Positions 35,701-45,927 of a stretch of 64,000 bases of DNA are shown piece by piece. Source of the stretch: Collinsella sp. (GTDB lineage Bacteria > Actinomycetota > Coriobacteriia > Coriobacteriales > Coriobacteriaceae); assembly GCA_031295385.1 (NCBI GenBank), contig JAUMOL010000004.1, forward strand, positions 1 to 64,000, given 5' to 3'. The translations under genes and the position numbers were made by a program. Below the pieces are notes generated by a model. It made no database searches. It saw only the letters and a program-made list of their open reading frames with translations, and had not been told where the DNA came from. The stretch's first letter is position 1. Every line of letters starts with the position of its first letter.

Positions 35701-36135
35701 TGACTTGATACTCATCTTGCCAGTCGCCTTGTCCAGGATCACGGTCGCCTTTCCGCCCGTGATCTCGATAGTGTCGCCCTTGTCGGCAACCGTCGCACTC
35801 GGCTTGCTGTAGGTGTCCGAGGTATCGGGCTGAGCCTGGATCTTAGCCGTGTGGGACTTACTGCGCGGCGTGGCGTACTCGGAAAACTCACCCTTGGGGT
35901 CGACGTTATAACGGAAAATACCGTCCTCGAGGAACGTAATACGGCCCTTGATGCCGTCAGCGAAATCGATGTCGACGACGTTCTGAGCAGACTGAGACAC
36001 GGTCGCTGAGTCGACACCCTTGAGTGGCGTGGCAATCGCCTGCTGGGGATTGGCAAACACAAGCGTCGCTGCAGTGGCAACGAGGACCGCGCTTCCCTTC
36101 ACCCACCGTTTCGTAAAAATGGAATTCCTACACAC
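29743..36135 (-). CDS. Cell-wall-anchored multidomain GH31 glycosidase, probable alpha-N-acetylgalactosaminidase
   Basis: The 2,130-residue protein starts at GTG 36135 (GGAGG seven bases upstream) with a signal peptide ending near residue 36. A GH31 beta-sandwich and barrel span about 50-680. The likely nucleophile is Asp480 in LKTDVAWVG and the likely acid/base is Asp531 in WTGDQYGGNW, followed by IGSDMDGIFGG. Then come an FN3 domain (970-1050), a CBM32-like domain (1060-1190), a dockerin-like DLNGNGVYDVYDYS (about 1240), a cohesin-like domain (1270-1400), a further discoidin-like domain, a Big2-like domain, a FIVAR, a CBM32 (1755-1910) and two FIVARs. IPNTG (2095) and a membrane segment end it. 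The GH31_18 GalNAcase assignment is from memory of that subfamily and would target mucin or blood-group glycans. Confidence 0.8.
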   Translation of the reverse strand: MCRNSIFTKRWVKGSAVLVATAATLVFANPQQAIATPLKGVDSATVSQSAQNVVDIDFADGIKGRITFLEDGIFRYNVDPKGEFSEYATPRSKSHTAKIQAQPDTSDTYSKPSATVADKGDTIEITGGKATVILDKATGKMSIKSGDRGVVSESAPLDLDKKGTVQTLAKEKSENFFGGGTQNGRFLHTNQTIAISNTNNWTDGGVASPNPFYWTSDGYGVLRNTFAEGSYDFGSTDSSTVTTLHSENEFDAYYFVATNEGASNVATEMLQDYYKVTGNPVLLPEYGFYLGHLNAYNRDGWSTTSGQKKWETKGSKSSSEKGDVKYESGMSTGYKLDGTLAAETLNGEGPTVDTENMKATDFDRQFSARQVIDDYEDNDMPLGWFLPNDGYGAGYGQNGYYKTGGVNSDGTSSAERLNAVRANVDNLKKFTEYANSKGVSTGLWTQSNLEPDSNSETPWHLLRDFDSEVKTGGITTLKTDVAWVGSGYSFGLNGIKTAYDTVTTGANKRPNIITLDGWAGTQRFGGIWTGDQYGGNWEYIRFHIPTYIGQSLSGNPNIGSDMDGIFGGDPIISARDYQWKTFTPSMLDMDGWGTYRKSPMTHGDPYTGISRFYLKLKAQLMPYIYTSAASAANIDTGNGDTGLPMIRAMLLSDNSEYAASTSTQYQYMFGENFLVAPVYQDTQADENGNDVRNGIYLPNYGTDENPTIWIDYFSGKQYRGGQVLNNYEAPLWKLPLFVKANAIVPMYAENNNPEAVTETNTKGTNRSQRIVEFFATEGEGSFTQYEDDGSSIENNTTEDDSYGTIDNISYGEHVSTVYNSSVVGGTATFTAEASQGGYSGYDSNRTTTFVANVSAKPTSVSAKNGGSALNVVEVDSQEAFDAATPEAGQAVYFYNETPNLNHYGSDAGSTEAEQGESFNNTKITTNPKVYVKFAKTDVATAAQTLELGDFVNADATLAADRFNENLSAPANLAAPEDATTPTSIKLTWGKVDGATSYDLKVDGTVFAVGDAAEFTHTDLAYNSKHTYQIRSRNADGYSAWSDVLEANSALDPWRNVPEAEEITWEGSLYGSHKAELAFDHEFQSGDGGFHSGGNDLGKALTVDYGRAYKLDKLEYYPRDDAGNGTVTKMRIETSLDGVHWTTQEVDWERSAACKTVAFDGAVAARYVRMTPLASVGNFFSASEIAIYKTDGTDGFAVGSNLNKATVSDGDYSNMKNYLGLENREPDTSTFDSQIRAHFADLNGNGVYDVYDYSFTMAALDGGTKQKGKAAGTLAVIPSKMEVEAGDEITVDVYATDAENINALGALVNFNSDQFEYVSESIAQDASTAGMENLSREKVQFTDGHQTINLAFANRGDAKLFNSTGVVASFKLKAKTAGKVELPSTSWLVGPACDALEFVSDGTVTMPGVPQPTKSEYGRDAFDITMTNDELPTDDGTNVEKLIQQKSYDGLFDNNEGGNDFEFLWNYGPNWIDGKMPTYVKLPATMTFAFKTPSKLDSVEVVNRNGGNGTVQKIKSVVTFEDGSTQEFSGGSFDSYQARYAFGLSAENKGKKATKVEITPLEASGDQMLTLREINFNYTQGVEAIEGVELGKNQTEFFEGDVTLVDAKATPESAGYPYVTVESSDPSVVSVSAVQAGDSVSYYLRANKAGKATITVASVLDPSKTASYEAEVKAGVDTSALMAALSKAAGYSESVYTKDSYAALTAAVEAAQKLLDGGQGSYSKKDVADATAKIEKAIDGLKMRPVDEKSLINTPENRENVKVTGFSSEADYEGSNAVNALDGDEQTLWHSDWAYKAGMPQYLTVDLGRDYDLTDVTFLPRQDGGTNGDIFEAEVLVSDTADGYEMGTATSMGTFTFDNDGRVLTDRGDWKQMSFGAARGRYVTVKVLHAGGGSVDAYCSMAELKFYGTAVPNPVAKDDLTAAIEKVDAEVAAGDLKASDYTEASWTAFQNALASARAILNDENATQDEVDQALKALESARDALEKTPVTPVENPTKKQLKALVKQAKETDTRGKTDESVKALTDAITYAEDVLGDENASDIQLQAAYDQLKLAIESLKDADSGNQGSGNGSNGGNQAGKPAGDKAQGSKKSGSAIPNTGDQTAATVAAVGGLGAIIAAIGAFFHRRSKAK

Positions 36136-36262
36136 CTGGACTCCTCCCCTCCGACATGCGGAAGTCTCGCGGACGCACGCCCTGCAACATGGCGCACGCA
36201 TCAAACGGGAGGGGTGTTCGGTACATTCCGTGCAGTGGGCCCACCCGTTACCAAGTGGTCAA

Positions 36263-36327
36263 CTGGTAGCAACCAGATATCCACCTATTAGGTTGAATCA
36301 GTATACAGGAGCAGTTGCGCAACCAAG
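36263..36327 (-). promoter_or_regulatory. Candidate promoter and operators of the GH31 gene
   Basis: On the minus strand a -10 box TATACT (36305-36300) follows a weak -35 (CTTGGT, 36327-36322) at 16 bases. A perfect GTTGCGCAAC palindrome overlaps the spacer, and CTGGT-TGCT-ACCAG lies downstream at 36263-36276. These look like repressor sites for sugar-dependent control. This is inferred from sequence only. Confidence 0.4.
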
Positions 36328-36459
36328 TTCGGAATTCTCCCAGTGGAATTAAAATGAGCGTCAATGGCAAAGTGGGCTTAATAAGCCACACCAATTGGTT
36401 CTTCTCCCAAATATCAATTAAGCAAAATGTACTGTTTATCTGGTATTACACAGACCATA

Positions 36460-36558
36460 CCTTTCCCTCGGGAACTGGACTTCGCGAAGTTTCCCGAAGA
36501 AAAGGCTCAGCCGCCACCCTGCGACCTACCGGGGATTGCTATGACATACGTTGGCTGA
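36460..36558. repeat. Structured repeat, copy 2: hairpin plus conserved 36-bp block
   Basis: The block 36523-36558 matches 29641-29676 at 34 of 36 positions in the same orientation. It is preceded by a hairpin at 36460-36505 (CCTTTCCCTCGGGAA with TTCCCGAAGAAAAGG, apex ACTTCGCGAAGT). CAGCC at 36509-36513 can pair with GGCTG at the block end. The two copies bracket the GH31 gene. Confidence 0.6.
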
Positions 36559-36592
36559 TTTGGTTTGAATAGAAAGGTTGACAGAGGGTGGT

Positions 36593-36794
36593 GGGCAGTT
36601 AGTTCAGATTTGTATTTTTTTGGCAGTGGCTTTTGCTTAATCATCTCGGTTTTTGAGTCACTGGGACCCAGCGATAAGCCTTTTCCGCCCTTGAGTAAGC
36701 ATATCTGCCTCATTAGGAAAGCGAAAACAGTTCAATTGAGCCTAAATTAACCGACTTCTGCTCTTTGAGAAATACAAATCTGAACTAACTGTCC
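36593..36794. repeat. 202-bp element with terminal inverted repeats, copy 3 (solo)
   Basis: Ends GGGCAGTTAGTTCAGATTTG and its inverted match match at about 22 of 23 positions. Length equals copies 1 and 2. The interior shares only short blocks (TTTTGCTT, TTTTGAG, CATTAGG) with copy 1. No nuclease-like gene is beside it. Confidence 0.85.
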
Positions 36795-36853
36795 AAAGAC
36801 ATATCTCTCCCTTGGTAAAAGGCCTTCATATGATTGCAATTCACCTGAAGGCC

Positions 36854-36901
36854 CCATACAAAATGTGGGCTCTGTCGTCCGAATGAACGACAGAGCCCAC
36901 A
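36854..36901 (-). terminator. Terminator of carA-carB
   Basis: Perfect 15-base arms (TGTGGGCTCTGTCGT and complement) around an 8-base loop, followed on the minus strand by TTTTGTATGG. Confidence 0.8.
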
Positions 36902-36945
36902 CTCATTTTCTGTTCAGCCCCAATCATCGCGCAAAGCCCCTTCGG

Positions 36946-37076
36946 CAGCACACGGTGCAATTGAGTCACCGTAGGCCGGGGCGGGAGGGGCCGAGTTTCC
37001 TCCTGAACGACTCTGCTTGCAGCCGGAGCGAAAGGGGGAAATCTCGGCCCCTCCCGCCCCGGCCGGCCAGGCCACA

Positions 37077-37093
<17 letters not shown>
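36946..37093. repeat. 148-bp GC-rich inverted repeat overlapping the carB 3' end
   Basis: The arms are CAGCACACGGTG (36946-36957) with CACCGTGTGCTG (37080-37091), and CCGGGGCGGGAGGGGCCGAG (36976-36995), perfectly mirrored at 37043-37062. The outer right arm encodes the last residues of carB (LPQHTV). Confidence 0.75.
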
Positions 37094-40391
<3,298 letters not shown>

Positions 40392-40489
40392 GTTTAAAAC
40401 CTCCTAGAGAGGCTGACTCAATGTTTTGGAAAAGTCAGCGAGGGTGCAGCTGGTGCATCAGGTTGCCGTGATGCGAGGGCGCGCTGGGC

Positions 40490-41995
40490 TTATGCCCGCG
40501 CGTCCGAAGCAGAACGGCAAGATGATGTGCCAGATGCAGCCGCAGCGTCGACAGGTCCGCCGTTCGGTAGAACGGCGGAACCACTATCGGCGAAATTCCA
40601 GCCGGCAAGGCGGTCCTTCGCGGTGTCGATGTCCAGGTAGTTCTCCTCGCCGTCCATGAGTCGCGTAAAGGCGGTAAAGAGATAGCGGGCATCGGTGGGA
40701 CCGGGCGAGGCCTCGGGGTGGTACTGGACCGAGAAGCATGGGGCGTCGAGCAGCTGGATGCCCTCGGCGGTGCCGTCGTTGAGGTTCACGTGCGTCAGGC
40801 GAATGCGGCCGAAGCGCTCGTTCATCACGACCGGCGCGATGCCGCGACGCACCCAGGCGCGCAGGTCGCCGTCGGCCTCATGCTCGGTCTCGCCGCCGGA
40901 AAGCTCCGGGATCAGTTTGCCCAGACTTGGGAACAGCAGGCCAAAGCCGTGGTTTTGCGCGGTGATCTCCACGCGACGGCTCACCAGGTTCATAACCGGC
41001 TGGTTACCGCCACGGTGACCGAATTTAAGCTTTTCCATTTGGGCGCCACACGCCAAGCTGATCATCTGGTGACCGAGGCAAATGCCAAAGACCGGCACCT
41101 TGCCGATCAGCTGCTGCACCTGCTCATAGGTCTCCACCACGGCATCGGGGTCGCCGGGGCCGTTGGATAAAAAGACGCCGTCGGGATTCATGTCGAGCAC
41201 CTCACTCGCGGGCGTATCCCACGGCACGACAGTAAGGTCGCAGCCGGCGCGGACGAGGCCCTCCAGAATGCCGCGCTTGACGCCGCAGTCGTAGGCGACC
41301 ACGTTGTGGCGGGCGGGGGCGGCAGGGGCAAGCGCAAAGTCATGCGTAGCGGGCAGGTCGGCAGCTGCAAACTCGTGGGGCTCAGGGCAGCTCACGGTCT
41401 TGACCAGGTTCTCGCCCACCAGCGTCGGCGCTGCGGCCAGACGCTCGGCAAGCTCGACGACGTCAAAGATTTCCGTCGAGATAATGCCCATCTTGGAGCC
41501 GTTGTCGCGCAGGTGGCGCACAAGAGCGCGGGTGTCGACGCCCTCGATAGCGACGATGCCGTGGGCACGCAGGTACTCCGGCACGCTGACGGCCGAGCGC
41601 CAGTTGGAAGGCGTGGCGCACATGTCGCGGACGATCATGCCGCGCATGGCGGGAGCACTCACGGGGCGAGCGGTATCGCCGGGGAAGGCCGACTGGACGT
41701 CGGTCTCGTCGATGCCATAGTTGCCGATCTGCGGATAGGTCATGGTTACAATTTGGCCGGCATAGCTCGGGTCGGTCATGACCTCAAAGTAGCCCTCAAG
41801 CGAGGTGTTGAAGCAGACCTCGCCGGTCGCGGTACCCTCGGCACCGCATGCACGGCCATAAAAAATGGTCCCATCCTCAAGGTACAGGATGCAGGGACCG
41901 CAGGTGCCCTTGCTGGTTTTGGCCAGCATGCGCTGGCAAAGCTCGCTGGGCGCGAAGGTGCGGGCAGCAGTGCCCGCAGTATGGTTATTCGCCAT
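40490..41995 (-). CDS. carA: Carbamoyl-phosphate synthase small chain, enlarged
   Basis: The 501-residue glutaminase subunit feeds ammonia to CarB. The N-domain has LEDGTIFYGRACGA, FNTSLEGYFEVMTDPSYAGQ and IEGVDTRALVRHLR. The class I glutaminase has nucleophile Cys306 in VFGICLGHQ and His426/Glu428 in QYHPEASPGP. Relatives are near 360-390 residues; the excess is an N-terminal extension of about 33, an insert of about 45 (353-399, between ITAQNHGFG and LTHVNLNDGT) and a 50-residue Ala/Ser-rich tail. AAGGAGAATT precedes the ATG. Confidence 0.95.
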   Translation of the reverse strand: MANNHTAGTAARTFAPSELCQRMLAKTSKGTCGPCILYLEDGTIFYGRACGAEGTATGEVCFNTSLEGYFEVMTDPSYAGQIVTMTYPQIGNYGIDETDVQSAFPGDTARPVSAPAMRGMIVRDMCATPSNWRSAVSVPEYLRAHGIVAIEGVDTRALVRHLRDNGSKMGIISTEIFDVVELAERLAAAPTLVGENLVKTVSCPEPHEFAAADLPATHDFALAPAAPARHNVVAYDCGVKRGILEGLVRAGCDLTVVPWDTPASEVLDMNPDGVFLSNGPGDPDAVVETYEQVQQLIGKVPVFGICLGHQMISLACGAQMEKLKFGHRGGNQPVMNLVSRRVEITAQNHGFGLLFPSLGKLIPELSGGETEHEADGDLRAWVRRGIAPVVMNERFGRIRLTHVNLNDGTAEGIQLLDAPCFSVQYHPEASPGPTDARYLFTAFTRLMDGEENYLDIDTAKDRLAGWNFADSGSAVLPNGGPVDAAAASGTSSCRSASDARA

Positions 41996-42132
41996 AATTC
42001 TCCTTCCCGGTCTCTCCGGACCGGCTTAAAGGTTGGTAGTTAGGCCTTGCGGTATTTTAACCGCAAGTATGCGCCAAGGCGTTAATTTCATCGAAATGTT
42101 TACGAAATGATAATTATGACTTTCTATGCATA

Positions 42133-42239
42133 ATGATTTTTCTGGGACGGGGATTAAAAAATCATTCTGAGAGCAGGGCTTTGTCGCCAACTACATACAT
42201 AACAGAATGATTATTTAATCCCCGTCCCAGAAAAATCAT
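42133..42239. repeat. 107-bp inverted-repeat element upstream of carA
   Basis: The arms at 42133-42169 and 42203-42239 match over 37 bases with one mismatch (they contain TCTGGGACGGGGATTAAA). The centre is 33 bases. The GGGACGGGG core recalls the structure after xth. The remaining 41996-42132 is the carA leader, with a GCCGGTC-CGGAGA-GACCGG hairpin just before the ribosome site. Confidence 0.8.
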
Positions 42240-42277
42240 CCCGCGCGGGCGCTTGGCTCACGCGGGATGATGGCGTC

Positions 42278-43237
42278 TTATTTATCCTGCTCTAGCAGAT
42301 CGGACGGCGTGCGGTCGGGCTTGCCACCGCGGAAGATCTCGCGGCCATGCAGACGATGCTCCAGGTCACGTTCGGCCTTTTCCTCGTCAATCTTGGTCTG
42401 GCTCACCGACGGATCCTCAATCAGCGACGACACCGAGTTCACCTGCTTTTGAATGCGCTCGGCAATCGTGTCATCCATACTCACGATATGCATCTTCCAG
42501 TCGATGTTCGTAGCGGTCGATGAGCTCTTGGTCCACACGAACGTCAGAATGGCGCTCTGATGACCCCTCGCGGGGAACATGCCAAAGAAGGAATCATGCT
42601 GGATGTTGCTGTCCTCATCGATATAGGCATGCACGTTGTACACCACGCGGTCGATCTTATCGTTGAGCAACGCGTTGGTCGCAAGTGCCGCAGCCTGAAT
42701 CTGCCCGTTGGACAGCAGCTCGAGCTCGTTGGCAGACGACGTGTCCAACACCGTTACCTCGACCGTGCCTGTGCGCTCGTCCGCCTCGTCGACGGTAAAG
42801 TCGAGCGGGAACTGCGTAAAGCCGTTACCCCACTCAAGGCCGCCCTTCAGTGCCGTGGAAACGGTATCCACCGAAACACTCTCGGACAGGTTGGCAGTGT
42901 TCAGGCGGCGCATCACGCCGTAGCCAATCTGCATGCCCACGATCAGTACAAGGATGCCGATGACCACAGCCATAGCGGTCTTCGTAATGGTATGGCTCAC
43001 CTGCGAGCCCGAAGGGTCGTCCTCGGACAGCGGGTCGATCTGTTTTGTCTGGCTTGCGCGATCTTCGCTGCGAAGCTGCGCCAGCGCCGCCTTGTCGCCG
43101 CGCTTGGCCGCTGCCTCTTTTTCGCGCATGCGCTCGGTGCGCTTTTTGGCAAGCGTCGGATCCAAAACGCCGGATGCGTCGATCTCGGAGAATAACTCCG
43201 TCACTTCTTCCGGAGTCAAAGGGTTCTTCTCAGCCAT
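42278..43237 (-). CDS. Single-pass membrane protein of unknown function
   Basis: The family was not recognised. The 319-residue protein has a charged, helical cytoplasmic part (1-85, with KKRTERMREKEAAAKRG), one membrane segment (about 86-108, MAVVIGILVLIVGMQIGYGV) and an extracellular domain of about 180 residues with no cysteines. That domain is predicted as alpha/beta with FTQFPLDFTVDEAD. A charged tail follows. AGGAAG precedes the ATG. It lies 19 bases downstream of the ABC exporter and may be co-transcribed with it. Confidence 0.7.
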   Translation of the reverse strand: MAEKNPLTPEEVTELFSEIDASGVLDPTLAKKRTERMREKEAAAKRGDKAALAQLRSEDRASQTKQIDPLSEDDPSGSQVSHTITKTAMAVVIGILVLIVGMQIGYGVMRRLNTANLSESVSVDTVSTALKGGLEWGNGFTQFPLDFTVDEADERTGTVEVTVLDTSSANELELLSNGQIQAAALATNALLNDKIDRVVYNVHAYIDEDSNIQHDSFFGMFPARGHQSAILTFVWTKSSSTATNIDWKMHIVSMDDTIAERIQKQVNSVSSLIEDPSVSQTKIDEEKAERDLEHRLHGREIFRGGKPDRTPSDLLEQDK

Positions 43238-43256
43238 ATACTTCCTGTCATATCAA

Positions 43257-45026
43257 TCAGTCGAGCTCGTGCGCACGCGCACCTTCGAACTGCATTCGAT
43301 AGTAACGGGCATAGGTGCCGCCACGGGCGAGAAGCTGCTCGTGCGTGCCACGTTCCACAACGCGACCATGCTCGACGGTCGCAATCTCGTCGGCATGCTT
43401 AATGGTCGAGAGACGGTGGGCGATGATGATCGTGGTGCGGCCGCGCGCCAGGCGCTCGAGCGACTCCTGCACCGCCTCCTCGCTCTCGTTATCCAAGGCG
43501 CTCGTCGCCTCGTCCAGGATCAGGATCTTGGGGTTCTTGAGAAACACGCGCGCAATGGCTACGCGCTGCTTCTGGCCGCCCGAAAGACGGCTGCCGCGCT
43601 CGCCCACGACCGTGTCGTAGCCCTGCGGCAGCGACTCAATGAAGGCATCGATATTGGCGCGGCGGGCGGCCTCGGCGACCTCTTCTGCCGTGGCGCCTGG
43701 CTTGCCGTAAGCGATGTTCTCGCCAATCGTACCGTCAAACAGATAGACATCCTGCTGCACCAGGCCAATGGCGCGGCGCAGACTCTGTTGCGTCACGTCG
43801 CGCACGTCTTGGCCATCGATGCTGACGGATCCAGCAGCCACGTCATAAAAGCGCGGCAGCAGCGAACAAGTCGTAGACTTGCCACCGCCCGAGGGGCCGA
43901 CCAGGGCAATGGTCTGGCCGGGCTTGATGGACAGATTCATATGGTCGATCACGGGACGAGCCTCTTCGCTGCTGCCCAGCTCAACATCCTCGTAGCTGAA
44001 GCACACATCGCGATATTCAACCGCGCCAGCCGTCACCTGCAGGTCCGCGGCATCCGGCTTGTCCTGGATATCCGGCGCCGTCGAGAGCACCTCGTCCATA
44101 CGCTTAAAGCCGGCGATGGCCTTCTGATACGTCTCGGCCGAATTGACGAGCGTCTCGAGCGGCGTGCAGAACAGCGAAATGTAGAGTGCAAAGGTTGCCA
44201 TATCGACTGCCTGCAGCTGACCCTGGGCAACGAGCCAACCACCCAGCAGCACCACGATCACGTACAACACGCCCGAGAGCAGGCCATATGTCGCTGTGTA
44301 GACGCCCATCTCGTGATACATATTCTCCTTGGACGAAAGATAGCGGTCGTTAGAGGCGCGGAACTTGGAGCGCTCAGCTTCCTCGTTCGCAAAACTCTTG
44401 ACCACGCGCATACCGGCCAGCGAATCCTGCAGCTGCGCATTGATGCCGCTGATCTTTTTGCGGTTGTCGCTAAAGACCTCGCGCATGCGCATGTTCTGCC
44501 AAAACATGATGACCGCAAACACCGCCGTCACCACGGCCATGGCAAGCGCCAGCAGCGGGGCGATGGCAAAGAGAATCACAAACGAACCGACGATCTCGAT
44601 GCCGCAGATGATAATCCACTCGGGCACATGGTGCGCCGCCTCGCAGATATCGAACAGGTCATTGACCACGCGGCTCATCATGTCGCCCGAGCTGTTGCGA
44701 TCAAAGTACGCAAAGCTAAACCGTTCGTACTGATCGAACAGGTCCTCGCGCATTTTGGACTCCATGCGCGCGCCCATCACATGACCCCAATAGCTCACAA
44801 AATAGCGGCAGGCGCAGCGGATGACATACATCAGCACCAGTCCCACCGCGATCATACCGAGCGCCTGCATAATAGCAGCCTGACCCTGAGTAAAGAGCCC
44901 GCCGGTCAGATTGCGCAAGATAATGGGGAACGCCAGGTCAATGGCGGCAAGCACCAGAGCACAAAGAGTATCAGCAACAAAAAGCCCCATCTGGGGCTTG
45001 TAATACGAAAGAAACCTCTTAAACAT
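43257..45026 (-). CDS. ABC exporter, fused membrane and ATPase domains
   Basis: The 589-residue half-transporter has six membrane segments (1-300, starting MFKRFLSYYKPQMGLF) and an ATPase domain with Walker A GPSGGGKSTTCSLL, signature LSGGQKQRVAIARVFL, Walker B ILILDEATSALD and H-loop IIAHRLST. It resembles MdlB/MsbA-type multidrug or lipid exporters; the substrate is unknown and it probably forms a homodimer. The frame is open to 45125, but that stretch is inside an inverted repeat (45073-45171). ATG 45026 with AAGGTGA upstream fits the family. Confidence 0.9.
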   Translation of the reverse strand: MFKRFLSYYKPQMGLFVADTLCALVLAAIDLAFPIILRNLTGGLFTQGQAAIMQALGMIAVGLVLMYVIRCACRYFVSYWGHVMGARMESKMREDLFDQYERFSFAYFDRNSSGDMMSRVVNDLFDICEAAHHVPEWIIICGIEIVGSFVILFAIAPLLALAMAVVTAVFAVIMFWQNMRMREVFSDNRKKISGINAQLQDSLAGMRVVKSFANEEAERSKFRASNDRYLSSKENMYHEMGVYTATYGLLSGVLYVIVVLLGGWLVAQGQLQAVDMATFALYISLFCTPLETLVNSAETYQKAIAGFKRMDEVLSTAPDIQDKPDAADLQVTAGAVEYRDVCFSYEDVELGSSEEARPVIDHMNLSIKPGQTIALVGPSGGGKSTTCSLLPRFYDVAAGSVSIDGQDVRDVTQQSLRRAIGLVQQDVYLFDGTIGENIAYGKPGATAEEVAEAARRANIDAFIESLPQGYDTVVGERGSRLSGGQKQRVAIARVFLKNPKILILDEATSALDNESEEAVQESLERLARGRTTIIIAHRLSTIKHADEIATVEHGRVVERGTHEQLLARGGTYARYYRMQFEGARAHELD

Positions 45027-45072
45027 AGTCACCTTACGCGGTTTTACCAAACCGCGTTTCGTCTCGACGCTG

Positions 45073-45171
45073 CAAGTGCTCCATTTGGACAATCTGGCCT
45101 TCAATCGTCGGTCGCGTATATCCATACGCTTCCCTTCTCTTTTAGGCCACCTTGTCTCAAATGGAGCACTT
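45073..45171. repeat. 99-bp inverted-repeat element upstream of the ABC exporter
   Basis: AAGTGCTCCATTTG-GACAA with TGGCC at the left (45073-45098) is mirrored by GGCCA and TTGTCTCAAATGGAGCACTT at the right (45145-45171). It contains a second start-like ATG (45125) with its own ribosome-site-like GAAGGGAAG. Confidence 0.65.
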
Positions 45172-45210
45172 TCGCTGACTTACACAAACCTGCGGGATCA
45201 TCCCCGCTCG

Positions 45211-45906
45211 TTAAAGTTCCGCTCCACCCAAACGATGAGCAATGCTGTCGCAAGCCAAGGCACCCACAACGGTCTTGGCGTCTTCGATCTTGCCGTCGAG
45301 TACGGCGTCGATCAGCTCATGCAGTGGCACCAGGTCGACGTTGACAAACTCGTCATCGTCGGGGTCGGGCGCATCAAACTCGAGCTTGGTAGCCAAGTAG
45401 ATGTGGATGATCTCATCGCAAAAACCGCAGGACGTGACAATCGACGTCAAAAAGCGAATGCGACCAGCCCTAAAGCCCGTCTCCTCATGCAGCTCGCGCT
45501 TGGCGCAATCGAGCGGGTCCTCGCCCGGATCGAGCTTGCCGGCGGGAATCTCGACCGTCACGCGGTCGATGGCGGTGCGGTACTGACGCACCAGCACGAT
45601 CTTGCCGCTCTCGGTCAGTGCCACAACGGCCGCCGCACCCGGATGGCGAACGATATCGCGGGCGCTGCGGCGACCGTTGGGCAGCTCAACCTCAAGACGG
45701 TGGACGTCGAGGATCTTGCCCTTCCAGGCGCACTCCTCCGAAAGAATCTTCTCGTGCAGCTCGGCATCGTGCGGGTCGTCGTCGCCCAGCACCAGCGCCG
45801 GCTCGTCAGCGACCTCGCCGCCAGGCTCGCCCTCGGCGTGCCCATACATGCGGCTGTCCTCTTCGACGATCTGCGCGTCCACGAGCTCTTCGTTCTTCTC
45901 GTCCAT
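45211..45906 (-). CDS. Nudix hydrolase, ADP-ribose pyrophosphatase type
   Basis: The 231-residue enzyme has the Nudix box GKLDPGEDPLDCAKRELHEETG (residues near 120-142) and the conserved LVRQYRTAIDRVTVEIPAG, typical of ADP-ribose pyrophosphatases. An acidic N-terminal extension of about 55 residues precedes the domain. ATG 45915 is also in frame but too close to the GAGAGG site; 45906 is preferred. It lies 21 bases after purD. Confidence 0.88.
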   Translation of the reverse strand: MDEKNEELVDAQIVEEDSRMYGHAEGEPGGEVADEPALVLGDDDPHDAELHEKILSEECAWKGKILDVHRLEVELPNGRRSARDIVRHPGAAAVVALTESGKIVLVRQYRTAIDRVTVEIPAGKLDPGEDPLDCAKRELHEETGFRAGRIRFLTSIVTSCGFCDEIIHIYLATKLEFDAPDPDDDEFVNVDLVPLHELIDAVLDGKIEDAKTVVGALACDSIAHRLGGAEL

Positions 45907-45927
45907 CCGTCTCATTCCTCTCGGATT

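Larger units (their letters stand above)
36136..37076. other. Repeat-rich 940-bp noncoding interval between the GH31 gene and carB
   Basis: No real gene is seen. From left to right it holds the promoter of the GH31 gene, a structured repeat (36460-36558), a 202-bp inverted-repeat element (36593-36794), a carB terminator (36854-36901) and most of a GC-rich inverted repeat (from 36946). It is more AT-rich than the neighbouring genes in 36280-36840. Confidence 0.6.
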
